A stretch of 64,000 nt of DNA from Sphingomonas sp. (GTDB taxonomy: Bacteria; Pseudomonadota; Alphaproteobacteria; Sphingomonadales; Sphingomonadaceae), in contig NZ_QFOB01000004.1 in assembly GCF_003248515.1 (NCBI RefSeq), forward strand, positions 1-64,000, written 5' to 3'. The translations under genes and the position numbers were made by a program. The notes under the pieces are model-generated. The model worked only from the letters and a program-made list of their open reading frames with translations, was not told where the DNA came from and did no database searches. Below are positions 8,861 through 17,677 of the stretch, in pieces. Numbering within the stretch: position 1 is the first letter of the stretch; each line of letters starts with the position of its first letter.

Positions 8861-9280
8861 ATGCCGCCTGACGATATCGGCCCGATCCCGCCCGGAACGC
8901 CCGAAAAGCATAAGCAGCTGAAAGGCATACAGGACGCCGCGCGCGAACTGGGCGTCACGCTCAGGACGTTGCGCTTCTATGAGAAGGAAGGGCTGATCCA
9001 GCCCCAGCGCATCGGCAACATCCGCATCTATTCGAAGCGCGAAACGGTGCGGATGCAGTTGATCCTACGGGGAAAGCGCCTCGGATTCTCGATCCGGGAG
9101 GTCAAGGACTTTCTCGATCTTTATGATGCCGATCCCGCGCATCACGAACAGACCGAGCGCCTGATCGATCAGGTTCGCAAAAGGCTGGCCGATCTCGGGG
9201 CGCAGCGCGCCGCCCTAGACATGACGATCGGCGAATTGACCGCGATCGAGGCGGATTGCGTCTCGAGGCTCGGGCAATGA
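8861..9280 (+). CDS. MerR-family transcriptional regulator
   Basis: A 139-residue DNA-binding regulator. After an 18-residue leader comes the winged-helix HTH (KGIQDAARELGVTLRTLRFYEKEGLI, given here in part as VTLRTLRFYEKEGLI), then a helical linker and a dimerisation coiled coil at about 95-130. There are no clustered Cys residues, so it is not a metal-sensing MerR. It resembles the group controlling acyl-CoA catabolism. The start has GGAGG at 8851-8855 five bases upstream. It follows the acyl-CoA ligase by 119 bp and is the likely reader of the two TGACGT/ACGTCA dyads between fadA and the ligase gene. The ligand, perhaps an acyl-CoA, is not evident. Confidence 0.88.
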   Translation: MPPDDIGPIPPGTPEKHKQLKGIQDAARELGVTLRTLRFYEKEGLIQPQRIGNIRIYSKRETVRMQLILRGKRLGFSIREVKDFLDLYDADPAHHEQTERLIDQVRKRLADLGAQRAALDMTIGELTAIEADCVSRLGQ

Positions 9281-9405
9281 CCACGCCTCATACCTATCTT
9301 CAAACGATCGAAGCGCACGGGCGGGAAACCTGATCCCTCCGGGGCGGACGCGCATCGCCTCCGCTCCGGGAAGACCGTGCTTCCGGCGCCCGTGCGCCCT
9401 TGCCA

Positions 9406-9675
9406 TCAATCCTTGCGCTCGTTGGTCTCGCGCGAGGCCAGTTCGGTCTGGCAGGAGGTGTCCGCCGAAACCTGCGGGGTAAGCGGGATCTTGCCGGTCT
9501 GGTGGTGATTGCTCGCCACGCGGCAGCCCTGGCGGGCGAGCGGACGATAGGCCTTGATCGGCGTCTTGCCGGAGATTCCGGCATGCTCGGCATGCGTTTC
9601 GGTCATGCTCTGGGCGAGCGCGGGAGCGGCCGGGAGCAGCGCGATCGCGGCGAGGGTAGCAAAGAAACGACGCAC
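9406..9675 (-). CDS. Small secreted protein of unknown function
   Basis: Not recognised as a known family. The 89-residue product starts with a classic signal peptide (VRRFFATLAAIALLPAAPA, cleavage probably after ALAQ) and leaves a mature chain of about 65 residues with two Cys (in GCRVAS and TSCQTE), which could form one disulphide in the periplasm. The start is GTG at 9675, preceded by AGGAG eight bases upstream; an overlapping ATG in another frame gives no signal peptide. It is transcribed away from the response-regulator gene at 9939, with a 16-bp palindrome between them. A link to that system is only suggested by position. Confidence 0.65.
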   Translation of the reverse strand: MRRFFATLAAIALLPAAPALAQSMTETHAEHAGISGKTPIKAYRPLARQGCRVASNHHQTGKIPLTPQVSADTSCQTELASRETNERKD

Positions 9676-9783
9676 GGTGCATTCTCCTGATTCAAACGAT
9701 GACGGCCATCGCGACCGCCCTGATCGAGAGGTAGGAGAGCTATGTTTCCAGCCATCGGCCCATTCGTAAGGAAGCATGTCCCG

Positions 9784-9799
9784 ATCGCTGCGCAGCGAT
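9784..9799. promoter_or_regulatory. Perfect 16-bp palindrome in divergent promoter region
   Basis: ATCGCTGCGCAGCGAT is a perfect dyad midway between the small secreted-protein gene and the OmpR-type regulator gene. It could be an operator or a short hairpin. No second copy was noticed in the window. Confidence 0.4.
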
Positions 9800-9938
9800 T
9801 GCATAGCCGTGACAAATCATTGCTGCGGGCCGCTTTCCGCCCAAACGGCGTTACAAGAGTTGATCGCCACGAAGCCCCTTCCTAGGTGCTTTCCGGCAAC
9901 CAACCGGACATTTTGCCGGACAGATTGAGAGCCATTTC

Positions 9939-10646
9939 ATGACCCCCTCCATCGTAATCGTCGAGGATGATCCGGCGCTCCGCACGCTCACCGCACGGGC
10001 GCTGCAGGAGAATGGCTATTTCGTCCGCACTGCCTCCACCGCGCCCGAAATGTGGATCGCGTTCGAGGGCGGGCCGGTGGATCTCGTGCTGCTGGATATC
10101 ATGCTGCCGGGCACCAGCGGCATCGAACTGTGCCGCCAGATCCGCAAGCAGAGCGAAGTGCCGATCATCTTCATCAGCGCCAAGGGCAGCGAGCCCGATC
10201 GCGTGATCGGGCTGGAGATCGGTGCCGACGATTATCTCGCCAAGCCCTTCTCCACGCGTGAGCTGATCGCCCGCGTGCGCGCAGTGCTGCGGCGCGGCGG
10301 GCTGGAGCGCAGCCAGGTCGGCACGCGCGAAAGCGAGGCGCATTTCGACGGCAACGTGCTGAATTTCCCGCGCCGCGAACTGCGCAGCGCCACCGGCGCC
10401 GTGATCGATCTCACCGGGGCCGAATTCGATCTGCTCGCCACCTTCGTCGGCCAGCCGCAGCGCGTCATTTCGCGCGAGCGCCTGATCGAACTTTCGCGTA
10501 CAAGGCTCGGCGATGCCTCCGACCGCAGCATCGATGTCCTCGTCAGCCGGCTTCGCCGCAAGCTTTCGGCTGATGGCAAGTCCGCACCGATCACCACGGT
10601 GCGCGGCGTCGGCTACATGTTGAACTCCGAAGTTGCGCGCGCTTGA
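9939..10646 (+). CDS. OmpR/PhoB-family response regulator
   Basis: Cytoplasmic DNA-binding regulator phosphorylated by the kinase encoded next. The 235-residue product has a receiver domain at 1-120 with the acidic pocket EDD (residues 9-11), phospho-acceptor Asp53 in LLDIMLPG and Lys102 in YLAKPFS. A winged-helix output domain follows at about 135-230 and ends with the usual TTVRGVGYML. It overlaps the kinase gene by 14 bp, so the two are coupled. Target genes are not known; the carbonic anhydrase/SulP genes immediately downstream are possible members of the same regulon. Confidence 0.93.
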   Translation: MTPSIVIVEDDPALRTLTARALQENGYFVRTASTAPEMWIAFEGGPVDLVLLDIMLPGTSGIELCRQIRKQSEVPIIFISAKGSEPDRVIGLEIGADDYLAKPFSTRELIARVRAVLRRGGLERSQVGTRESEAHFDGNVLNFPRRELRSATGAVIDLTGAEFDLLATFVGQPQRVISRERLIELSRTRLGDASDRSIDVLVSRLRRKLSADGKSAPITTVRGVGYMLNSEVARA

Positions 10647-11973
10647 TCCGGCCAAACCCTTGATCCGCCGGATCGGCGGACCGCTCGGCCTGCTGGGCCA
10701 TATCTTTGCGATCCTGCTGCTGACCGTCGTCATCGAATTCGGCGCCAGCACCTATCTCTACGAGCGATCGAGCCGCTTCTCGGTGCGCGAGGACGAGGCG
10801 CGCCGGCTGGCGGAGCATCTCGTCATCGCGCGCAAGATCAGCAACGAATCCCCCAAGACCGATCGCTCCGCCATTTCGCAGCAGCTGACGACAGATCGCT
10901 ATGTCGTGCGCTGGAGCCCGACCGCCCCGCCCCCACCGCCTTTCGCCCCGGCGCTGAACCAGACGCGCGACCAGATCGTTTCCTGGGAGCCATCGCTGGC
11001 TGACAGCGACATTCGGATTCGCTTGGCCTCCCCCGGCCGCAACGCCACGGTCATGGGCGAATTGCGGCTGGCCGACGGCAGCTGGCTGATGTTCAAGACG
11101 CACGGCCTGGTCCAGTCGTGGGATCTCGCGGCAGGCCGCATCGCGCTCGCGATCGTCCCGGCGCTGGCCTTCACGATTCTGGGCGGCCTGCTGATTCGCC
11201 GCGCGCTCGTGCCCATCCGCCTGCTGGCGCGTGCCACCGAAAAGGTCGGCTCGGCGGACGGCATGCATCTGGAGGAGGAGGGCACGGCCGAAGTGCGCCA
11301 GCTCATCCGCGCCTTCAATGATATGCAGGAGCGCATCCATCGGCTGATCGATGATCGCACGCAGGCGCTCGCGGCCGTCGGCCACGATCTGCGCACGCCC
11401 CTCGCCCGCGTGCAGCTACGCGCCGAATCGATCGATCAGGCGCCGCTGCGGGAGGCGATCGGCCGCGATATCGGCGAGATGGAGGCGATGGTGGCCTCGC
11501 TTCTGGCCTTTCTGGGCGGCGAAGGTGATCCCGAAGTGCCGACGCGCACCGATCTCGCCGTGATGGCCGTCACCACGATCGAGGAAGCGCAGGATCGCGG
11601 CGACGAGGCTTCCTATGTCGGGCCAGACCATCTGGAGACAACGCTGCGCCGCACGGGCTTCCGCCGCGCGCTCGTCAATCTCGTCGAAAACGCGATCCAT
11701 TACGGTCATTCGGCCACGCTCACCCTCGCGCGCGAGGGCGAAGTTATCCGCATCCTGATCGAGGATGACGGCCCCGGCATCCCCGAGGATCAGTTAGAGG
11801 CGGTTTTGCGCCCCTTTTCCCGGCTCGATACGGCGCGTGCCCGCAACACAAAGGGGCTGGGCCTCGGCCTTGCGATCGTGCAGCGTTCGGTGGAGCAGGA
11901 AAACGGTCGCATCACTCTTGCGAACCGGCCCGAAGGCGGCCTGCGCGCCGAAATCATCCTGCCGCAGAACTGA
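10633..11973 (+). CDS. Membrane sensor histidine kinase (EnvZ-like architecture)
   Basis: Partner kinase of the preceding regulator. The 446-residue protein has TM1 at about 16-40, a periplasmic domain of roughly 125 residues with a proline run (PPPPP near 99-103), TM2 at about 168-188, HAMP at 189-242, the H-box VGHDLRTPLARV with His251, the N-box LVNLVENAIHYG (Asn353), the G1 box DDGPGIPED and the G2 box GLGLGLAIV. The start is TTG at 10633 inside the regulator gene; no ATG lies near the first membrane segment, so TTG is the best choice. The periplasmic sensor domain is not of a type I recognise. Confidence 0.9.
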   Translation: MRALDPAKPLIRRIGGPLGLLGHIFAILLLTVVIEFGASTYLYERSSRFSVREDEARRLAEHLVIARKISNESPKTDRSAISQQLTTDRYVVRWSPTAPPPPPFAPALNQTRDQIVSWEPSLADSDIRIRLASPGRNATVMGELRLADGSWLMFKTHGLVQSWDLAAGRIALAIVPALAFTILGGLLIRRALVPIRLLARATEKVGSADGMHLEEEGTAEVRQLIRAFNDMQERIHRLIDDRTQALAAVGHDLRTPLARVQLRAESIDQAPLREAIGRDIGEMEAMVASLLAFLGGEGDPEVPTRTDLAVMAVTTIEEAQDRGDEASYVGPDHLETTLRRTGFRRALVNLVENAIHYGHSATLTLAREGEVIRILIEDDGPGIPEDQLEAVLRPFSRLDTARARNTKGLGLGLAIVQRSVEQENGRITLANRPEGGLRAEIILPQN

Positions 11974-12045
11974 TCCGCTCCACGGGCGCGGCAACGTTTC
12001 CTTACACAAAAGCTGCGCTGCAGCAAAAGCCGCTGGGTAGATAAG

Positions 12046-12075
12046 CTTTGCCCCTCCTCTGCCCGAGGGGCGAAG
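12046..12075 (+). promoter_or_regulatory. Leader hairpin directly before the carbonic anhydrase ribosome site
   Basis: An 11-bp stem (12046-12056 with 12065-12075, one G-T pair) and 8-base loop lies immediately upstream of the carbonic anhydrase start. The probable Shine-Dalgarno AGAGGA (12074-12079) touches the 3' base of the stem. It could end transcription from the kinase genes or influence access to the ribosome site; there is no T-tract. Confidence 0.45.
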
Positions 12076-12085
12076 AGGATATACC

Positions 12086-12781
12086 ATGAACGAGCTAATT
12101 GGCCGCGTCTTCTCCTTCGGAAAGCAGGTCTTCCCGAATCAGAGCGATCTCTATGGAAAGCTGGCCGCCCATGGGCAGAGCCCGAAGGCGCTGATGATCT
12201 CCTGCGCGGATAGCCGCGTGGTGCCGGAGCAGATCATGCAGGCCCAGCCCGGAGACCTCTTCGTCTGCCGCAACGCCGGCAACATCATCCCGCCTTATGC
12301 CACGCAGAATGGCGGCGTCACCTCCACGGTGGAATATGCCGTGATGGCGCTGGGCATTCGCGACATCATCGTCTGCGGCCATTCGGACTGCGGCGCCATG
12401 AAGGCCGTCGCCAATCCCGCCGGCCTGGATGCGATGCCCAACGTCGCCGCCTGGCTCAAGCATTCGGCCGCCGCCGCCAAGGTGGTGAATGATGGCTATC
12501 CCGAGCTGGACGGCGTGGAGCGCGTGCGTGCGGTCATCCTCGAAAATGTCGTCGCCCAGCTCGCCAACCTGCGCACCCATCCGTCGGTCGCGGCCGGCAT
12601 CGCGCGCGGCGAGATCTCGCTGCACGGCTGGTTCTTCGATATCGGCCATGGCCAGATCCTCGCGCTGGATGGCGGAACCAACCGCTTCGTCGCCCTCAAG
12701 GACGATGGCGAGCTTCCTGTCGCCCTGAAGGCCTCGCCGCGCCTCGCCGCCGGCCTCGAATTCGCACAGGCCGCCGAATGA
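12086..12781 (+). CDS. Beta-class carbonic anhydrase
   Basis: Zinc enzyme interconverting CO2 and bicarbonate in the cytoplasm. The 231-residue product shows the family's zinc ligands Cys40, His99 and Cys102 and the Asp42/Arg44 dyad in SCADSRV, followed by CRNAGNIIPPY and the GHSDCGAMKA segment. The length fits the plant-type beta subclass. Its stop overlaps the ATG of the SulP transporter gene as ATGA, a typical pairing in which the transporter brings in bicarbonate or another anion and the enzyme equilibrates it. The short leader contains a strong hairpin abutting the ribosome site. Confidence 0.95.
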   Translation: MNELIGRVFSFGKQVFPNQSDLYGKLAAHGQSPKALMISCADSRVVPEQIMQAQPGDLFVCRNAGNIIPPYATQNGGVTSTVEYAVMALGIRDIIVCGHSDCGAMKAVANPAGLDAMPNVAAWLKHSAAAAKVVNDGYPELDGVERVRAVILENVVAQLANLRTHPSVAAGIARGEISLHGWFFDIGHGQILALDGGTNRFVALKDDGELPVALKASPRLAAGLEFAQAAE

Positions 12782-14292
12782 GCAACCTCCTGTCCCTCTT
12801 TTCGGGCAAGACGCTCGCGCGGGATTTCACCGCGTCGATCGTCGTGTTTCTCGTGGCGATGCCGCTCTGCATGGGCATCGCCGTCGCCTCCGGCGTCCCC
12901 CCGGAAAAGGGACTGATCACGGGCATCATCGGCGGCATCATCGTCGGCGTGCTGGCGGGCTCGCCGCTACAGGTTTCCGGCCCGGCGGCCGGCCTCGCCG
13001 TGATCGTGTTCGAGCTGGTGCGCGAGCATGGCATAGCGGCCCTCGGCCCGATCCTGGTGATGGCGGGCATCCTCCAGTTCATCGCCGGCGTGCTGAAGCT
13101 GGGCGGCTGGTTTCGCGCCATCTCGCCCGCCGTCGTGCATGGCATGCTCGCCGGCATCGGCGCGCTGATCGTGATCGGCCAGTTCCATGTGCTGTTCGAT
13201 GCCAAGCCGCTGAGCCACGGGCTGGACAATCTCGCCGCCATGCCGGGCCGCCTGTTCGGCCTTGATCCGTCCAATGCGACCGTCACCGAAATCGCCTTCG
13301 TGATCGGCCTCATCACGATCGCCTCGATGCTGCTGTGGGAGAAATTCCGTCCGGCTTCGATGAAGCTGGTGCCCGGCGCGCTGGTGGGCGTGCTGGCGGG
13401 CACGCTGGTCGCCTATTTCGGCGGCCTCGAAGTGCTGCGCGTGAGCGTTCCGGCGTCGATCTTCGCGGCGGTGCAAACGCCGGGCGAAGGCTTCTTCGCC
13501 AGCATGATGCAGCCGTCGCTGCTCGCCACCGGCTTCGCGATCGCCTTCATCGCCAGCGCGGAAACGCTTCTTTCGGCGGCCGCCGTCGATCGCATGCACG
13601 ATGGCCCGCGCACCGATTACAACAAGGAGCTGCGCGCGCAGGGCGTGGGCAATCTGCTCTGCGGTTTCGCCGGCGCGCTGCCGATGACGGGCGTGATCGT
13701 CCGCTCCTCGGCCAACGTGCAGGCCGGGGCGGCCACGCGCCTTTCCGCGATCCTGCACGGCGCGTGGATCCTGGGCTTCGTGGCGCTCCTGCCCTGGCTG
13801 CTGCGGGAAATCCCGATGGCGGCGCTGGGCGGCATCCTCGTCGTCACCGGCTGGCGCCTCGTCAGCCTCAGCCATGTTCGCCATCTCTTCCACAATTATG
13901 GCGCCCTGCCGGCCGCGATCTGGGTGGCGACCTTCGCAACCGTCGTCGCCACCGATCTGCTCACCGGCGTGCTCGTCGGCATCGGCCTCTCGGCGATCGA
14001 GATCCTTCCGCAGATCAGCAAGCTGCGCCTGAAGGTGGACGTGCGCGAGCAGGCCGAGGTGCGCGAGATCGCGCTGGCGGGTGCCGCCACCTTTCTCACG
14101 CTGCCCAAGCTCTCGAAGGTTCTCGACGAAGCGCCCGCCGATCGCCCGCTGCGGCTCAACCTCCAGCATATGTCGGCGATCGATCACACCTGCAGCGAAC
14201 TGCTCGCCGATTGGCTTCAGCGTCGTCGCAGCGCCGGTTCTCCGGTGGAACTGGCCGGCACCCCCCTCAAGCTCCGGCGCCTCGTCGCCTGA
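12778..14292 (+). CDS. SulP-family inorganic anion transporter with STAS domain
   Basis: Inner-membrane anion transporter of the SLC26/SulP family. The 504-residue product has about 12-14 hydrophobic segments from residue 18 to 410, including the SulP signatures GLITGIIGGIIVGVLAGS and GPAAGLAVIV, and a C-terminal STAS domain at about 425-500 with LQHMSAIDHTCSELLADWL. Translational coupling to the carbonic anhydrase gene makes bicarbonate the most likely substrate, although sulphate or dicarboxylates remain possible. A 13-bp inverted repeat lies 13 bp after the stop. Confidence 0.92.
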   Translation: MSNLLSLFSGKTLARDFTASIVVFLVAMPLCMGIAVASGVPPEKGLITGIIGGIIVGVLAGSPLQVSGPAAGLAVIVFELVREHGIAALGPILVMAGILQFIAGVLKLGGWFRAISPAVVHGMLAGIGALIVIGQFHVLFDAKPLSHGLDNLAAMPGRLFGLDPSNATVTEIAFVIGLITIASMLLWEKFRPASMKLVPGALVGVLAGTLVAYFGGLEVLRVSVPASIFAAVQTPGEGFFASMMQPSLLATGFAIAFIASAETLLSAAAVDRMHDGPRTDYNKELRAQGVGNLLCGFAGALPMTGVIVRSSANVQAGAATRLSAILHGAWILGFVALLPWLLREIPMAALGGILVVTGWRLVSLSHVRHLFHNYGALPAAIWVATFATVVATDLLTGVLVGIGLSAIEILPQISKLRLKVDVREQAEVREIALAGAATFLTLPKLSKVLDEAPADRPLRLNLQHMSAIDHTCSELLADWLQRRRSAGSPVELAGTPLKLRRLVA

Positions 14293-14305
14293 ACGATCCG
14301 GCGCA

Positions 14306-14346
14306 CGCTTCCCGATCGAGACACACTTTGTCACGATCGGGAAGCG
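14306..14346 (+). terminator. Strong stem-loop after the SulP gene
   Basis: Perfect 13-bp inverted repeat (14306-14318 and 14334-14346) with a 15-base loop, starting 13 bp after the SulP stop. No T-run follows, so intrinsic termination would be weak; it may instead protect the 3' end of the message or be bound by a protein. Confidence 0.5.
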
Positions 14347-14475
14347 GAGCGTTTGCAATACCCCCCTAGCAACGGGCGTATCTGGAGGGACATCCGCACC
14401 GCCGCTATCGCGGTTGAGATGCGGGCGCCCTCCCGGTGCAGGCGGAACATTCGACCTAAAAAAGGGGAATGTTCT

Positions 14476-15312
14476 ATGAAAATCCGCATCGCCGCGATTG
14501 CGGCCCTTGCCCTCGCGGCGCCGGCTTTCGCTCAGGAGGAGAGCAAGCCGTTCACCGTTTCGGGCAGCGTCGGCCTTGTTTCCGACTATCGCTTCCGCGG
14601 CGTTTCACAGAGCGACCGGAACCTCGCCGTCCAGGGCGGCATCACCATCGCGCATGAGAGCGGCCTCTACGTCTCCACCTGGGGATCGAACCTCGCCGGC
14701 TGGGGCACGTTCGGCGGCGCCAACATGGAGTTGGATATCGTCGCCGGCTACAAGGCGACCTTCGATGCCGTCACCGTCGATGCGGGCGTCACCTGGTTCA
14801 TGTATCCGTCGGGCTTCGACAATACCGATTTCTTCGAGCCTTATGTGAAGCTGTCGACCACGGTCGGCCCGGTCAGCCTGCTCGGCGGCGTCGCCTATGC
14901 GCCCAAGCAGGAAGCGCTCGGCAACTGGTATCTGAACGGCACGTCCGCCGCGAACGGCGTCTATGACGTTCCGGGCGACAAGAATGACAATCTCTACATC
15001 TGGGGCGATGTCTCGTCGGGCATTCCCGATACCGGCCTGACGCTGAAGGCCCATCTCGGCTATTCGAACGGCAACAAGGGCCTCGGGCCGTTCGCGACCT
15101 CGGTCGCGCCGACCGGCGAATATGTCGATTGGCTCGCCGGCATCGATTATGCGATCGGCGGCACGCCGCTCACCGTGGGCGTCGCCTATATCGACACCAA
15201 CATCACCAAGAAGGAATCGGCCTATCTCGCGCCGAGCTTCACGCGCGGACAGGACGGCACCGGCACCATCGCCGGCGCGACGGTCGTCGTCTCGCTGACG
15301 GCAGCCTTCTGA
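14476..15312 (+). CDS. TorF-family putative outer-membrane porin (Gcw_chp type)
   Basis: A 278-residue beta-barrel protein of the family defined by TIGR02001. A signal peptide (MKIRIAAIAALALAAPAFAQ) is followed by the diagnostic start VSGSVGLVSDYRFRGVSQS, alternating amphipathic strands, and a C-terminal aromatic residue (SLTAAF) as expected for outer-membrane insertion. Function is presumed small-solute passage; substrates are not known. ATG at 14476 follows a purine-rich AAAGGGGA site; the longer open frame upstream crosses the promoter region. The gene stands alone between a strong hairpin and a bidirectional terminator. Confidence 0.9.
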   Translation: MKIRIAAIAALALAAPAFAQEESKPFTVSGSVGLVSDYRFRGVSQSDRNLAVQGGITIAHESGLYVSTWGSNLAGWGTFGGANMELDIVAGYKATFDAVTVDAGVTWFMYPSGFDNTDFFEPYVKLSTTVGPVSLLGGVAYAPKQEALGNWYLNGTSAANGVYDVPGDKNDNLYIWGDVSSGIPDTGLTLKAHLGYSNGNKGLGPFATSVAPTGEYVDWLAGIDYAIGGTPLTVGVAYIDTNITKKESAYLAPSFTRGQDGTGTIAGATVVVSLTAAF

Positions 15313-15318
15313 TCGTTC

Positions 15319-15346
15319 GGGGGAGCGGGTTCGAACCCGCTCCCCC
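15319..15346. terminator. Bidirectional terminator hairpin between porin and sensor kinase genes
   Basis: A 28-base perfect palindrome starting GGGGGAGCGGG lies 6 bp after the porin stop and 81 bp from the end of the convergent kinase gene. A pyrimidine-rich stretch (tcatctttcc) follows on the plus strand. It should form a very stable hairpin for transcripts from either side. Confidence 0.72.
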
Positions 15347-15426
15347 TCATCTTTCCATCTTCCTTCGCACAGGCGGAGCCCGCGTCAGGCTCCTCACCGC
15401 GCGGCCTGAAACCGAAAGCCCGAGCC

Positions 15427-16917
15427 CTAGACGGCCGGCAGCGTCAGCCGCACCAGCAGCCCGCCCAGATCCTCGCTCTCTTCCAGCGCCACCGCGCCGC
15501 CATAGATTTCCGCCACATCGCGCACGATCGCCAAGCCAAGCCCCGTTCCCGGCTTGCCCGTATCCAGCCGCGCGCCACGCTCGAAAATGGCCAGCCTCTG
15601 ACTTTCGGGAATGCCCGCGCCATCGTCCTCGATCAGGATGTCGACGCTGCCCAGCGCACCCTTGGCCCCCGGCTTCGGCTGGCAGATCGTCGCGAAGACG
15701 CGCCCTCCGCCATATTTGGCGGCATTCTCGATCAGATTGCCGAGCATCTCGTCCAGATCCTGCCGCTCGATGCGCACGCGCGCCTCGCGGTCGCCGTCCA
15801 GATCGATCGTCACATTGGGATAGAGCCGGCTCACGGCGCGCTCCACCGCATCGAGCGACGGCCAAACCGCCGCCACGCTCTGCGCGACGCCCCGGCGGCC
15901 CACGGCGCGCGCGCGCGCCAGATGGTGATCCACCTGCCGCCGCATCGTCGTCGCCTCGCGGATCACGGTGCGGCACAGATCCGGGCTGTTCGCGGTCGCC
16001 TCGTTCATGATGACCGTCAGCGGCGTCTTCAGCGCATGGGCGAGATTGCCGGCATGGCGCCGCGCCTCCTCCGCCTGCCGCTCATTGTGAGCGAGCAGAT
16101 CGTTCAATTCCTCCGCCATCGGCGCGATCTCGATCGGCAGCCGCGCATTGACGCGCGCGCTGCGCCCGCCGCGGATCGCCGCAATCTCGCGCCGCACCTT
16201 GCGCAGGGGCCACAATCCGAACGTCGCCTGCAGGGCGGACATCACGATCAGCCCCAGGCCCAGCATCGCGAAGGATCGCACCAGCGTCCGCCGCAGGATC
16301 GCGATCTGCTCATCCAGCCCGTTGCGCGCCTGCGCCACCTGGAAATGCCAGACCGTATCCGATCCCGGCAGCCGCAGATCGCGCTCCATGATGCGCAGCG
16401 GCTCATAATCGAACTGCTTGCTGTCGTAGATGTGCGTTTGCAGATCGATATGGCGGCCATCGCCGGTCAGGGTACGATCCCAGAGCGAGCGCGAGCGGAA
16501 CGGCTCATGCCCATCGCCCGAAACCTGATAATAGAGGCCCGACGCCGGCTCCAGGAAACGCTGGTCGCCCAGCGGCCGGGTAAAGCGGACGTCGCCTTCG
16601 GAATCCAGTTCGGCCGAGGCGATCATCGCATTCAGGACATAGCCGAGCTGGTCATCGAAATTGCGGCTGATCGCGGCGTTCAGCACGCGATCCAGCGCGA
16701 CCCCGCCGCCGACCAGCAGCAGCAGGATCCACAAGGCCGCGATCCCGATCATGCGCCGTGTGAGGGAGCCCGTGGTGCGCGAGGAGACGCGCAGCGTGCC
16801 CTCCCCGCTCGAAACCATCGCCGGCAGCCCCAGCAACATGCGCACGAAATTCACCGGCACTTCCACCCAGCGCCAGCCAGCCGGCACGCGCCTGGGCGGT
16901 TCAGCGCCCGCCTCCAT
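15427..16917 (-). CDS. Sensor histidine kinase, PhoQ-like
   Basis: Membrane kinase paired with the response regulator encoded just upstream. In the 496-residue reading, TM1 is at about 55-75, a periplasmic domain at 76-208, TM2 at 209-232, then HAMP and an H-box NLAHALKTPLTVI with His293. The ALKTPL form is typical of PhoQ and its relatives. Asn397 lies in GNLIENAAKYGG, and the G-boxes EDDGAGIPES and GTGLGLAIV are present. ATG at 16917 leaves a long N-terminal tail and has a poor ribosome site, so a start nearer the first membrane helix (for example Met at 16818) is possible. The gap to the regulator is 2 bp. Confidence 0.9.
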   Translation of the reverse strand: MEAGAEPPRRVPAGWRWVEVPVNFVRMLLGLPAMVSSGEGTLRVSSRTTGSLTRRMIGIAALWILLLLVGGGVALDRVLNAAISRNFDDQLGYVLNAMIASAELDSEGDVRFTRPLGDQRFLEPASGLYYQVSGDGHEPFRSRSLWDRTLTGDGRHIDLQTHIYDSKQFDYEPLRIMERDLRLPGSDTVWHFQVAQARNGLDEQIAILRRTLVRSFAMLGLGLIVMSALQATFGLWPLRKVRREIAAIRGGRSARVNARLPIEIAPMAEELNDLLAHNERQAEEARRHAGNLAHALKTPLTVIMNEATANSPDLCRTVIREATTMRRQVDHHLARARAVGRRGVAQSVAAVWPSLDAVERAVSRLYPNVTIDLDGDREARVRIERQDLDEMLGNLIENAAKYGGGRVFATICQPKPGAKGALGSVDILIEDDGAGIPESQRLAIFERGARLDTGKPGTGLGLAIVRDVAEIYGGAVALEESEDLGGLLVRLTLPAV

Positions 16918-16919
16918 CC

Positions 16920-17588
16920 TCAGCCGCCATTCTCGTCGAGCGAGTAGCCCAGGCCGCGGATCGTGGTGATGACGTCCGCGCCCAGCTTCTTGCGAATGCG
17001 CGTGACGAACACTTCGATCGTGTTGGAATCCCGATCGAAATCCTGATCGTAAATATGCTCGATCAGTTCCGTGCGGCTCACCACCTTGCCCTTGTGGTGC
17101 ATCAGGTAGGAAAGCAGCTTATATTCCTGCGCGGTAAGCTTCACCGGCTCGCCCGCCTTGGTCACCTTGCCGCTGCGCGTATCGAGGCGAATGTCGCCCG
17201 CGACCAGCTCGGACGAGCTGTTGCCGGAAGCACGGCGGATCAGCGCACGCAGCCGCGCGATCAGTTCCTCGGTCTGGAAAGGCTTGGCCAGATAATCGTC
17301 GGCGCCCGCATCCAGCCCGGCCACCTTGTCGCTCCAGCTATCCCGCGCCGTCAGCACCAGCACGGGCGTATCCTTGCCTTCCTTGCGCCAGCGATCGAGC
17401 ACCGTCAGGCCATCCACCTCCGGCAGGCCCAGATCCAGCACGATCGCATCATAATCCTCGGTCGAGCCGAGATAGTGGCCGTCCTCGCCATCGGTGGCGA
17501 GGTCGATCGCATAGCCCGCCCCTTCCAGCGTGGCGCGCAGCTGGCGCCCCAGGTTCGGTTCATCTTCCACGATCAGGACGCGCATCAT
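16920..17588 (-). CDS. OmpR-family response regulator, PhoP-like
   Basis: DNA-binding regulator of 222 residues. The receiver domain (1-118) has Glu9/Asp10 in IVEDEPN, phospho-acceptor Asp52 in LDLGLPEVDG and Lys102 in YLAKPFQ. The winged helix (130-220) has EVFVTRIRKKLG and ends TTIRGLGYSLDE. It lies directly upstream of the kinase gene and downstream of the PepSY protein gene on the same strand. The gap before it contains a perfect TTTCCC/GGGAAA dyad (17652-17669) that may be a binding site or hairpin. The signal and regulon are unknown; the PhoP/PhoQ-like sequence character suggests an envelope or cation stimulus. Confidence 0.92.
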   Translation of the reverse strand: MMRVLIVEDEPNLGRQLRATLEGAGYAIDLATDGEDGHYLGSTEDYDAIVLDLGLPEVDGLTVLDRWRKEGKDTPVLVLTARDSWSDKVAGLDAGADDYLAKPFQTEELIARLRALIRRASGNSSSELVAGDIRLDTRSGKVTKAGEPVKLTAQEYKLLSYLMHHKGKVVSRTELIEHIYDQDFDRDSNTIEVFVTRIRKKLGADVITTIRGLGYSLDENGG

Positions 17589-17651
17589 TGTCTCCCAGAG
17601 GGGCGTATTCCTAACGCCGCCGCTTATGCTCGTTCAGGAAAGCCGGTTCAA

Positions 17652-17669
17652 TTTCCCATGCCAGGGAAA
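17652..17669. promoter_or_regulatory. Perfect TTTCCC-N6-GGGAAA dyad upstream of response regulator gene
   Basis: Six-base arms separated by six bases lie between the PepSY gene stop and the regulator start (64 bp before the ATG). A pair of GTTCA half-sites (17632-17636 and 17646-17650) lies nearby. It may be an autoregulatory site or a weak hairpin. Confidence 0.35.
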
Positions 17670-17677
17670 AATGCCGA

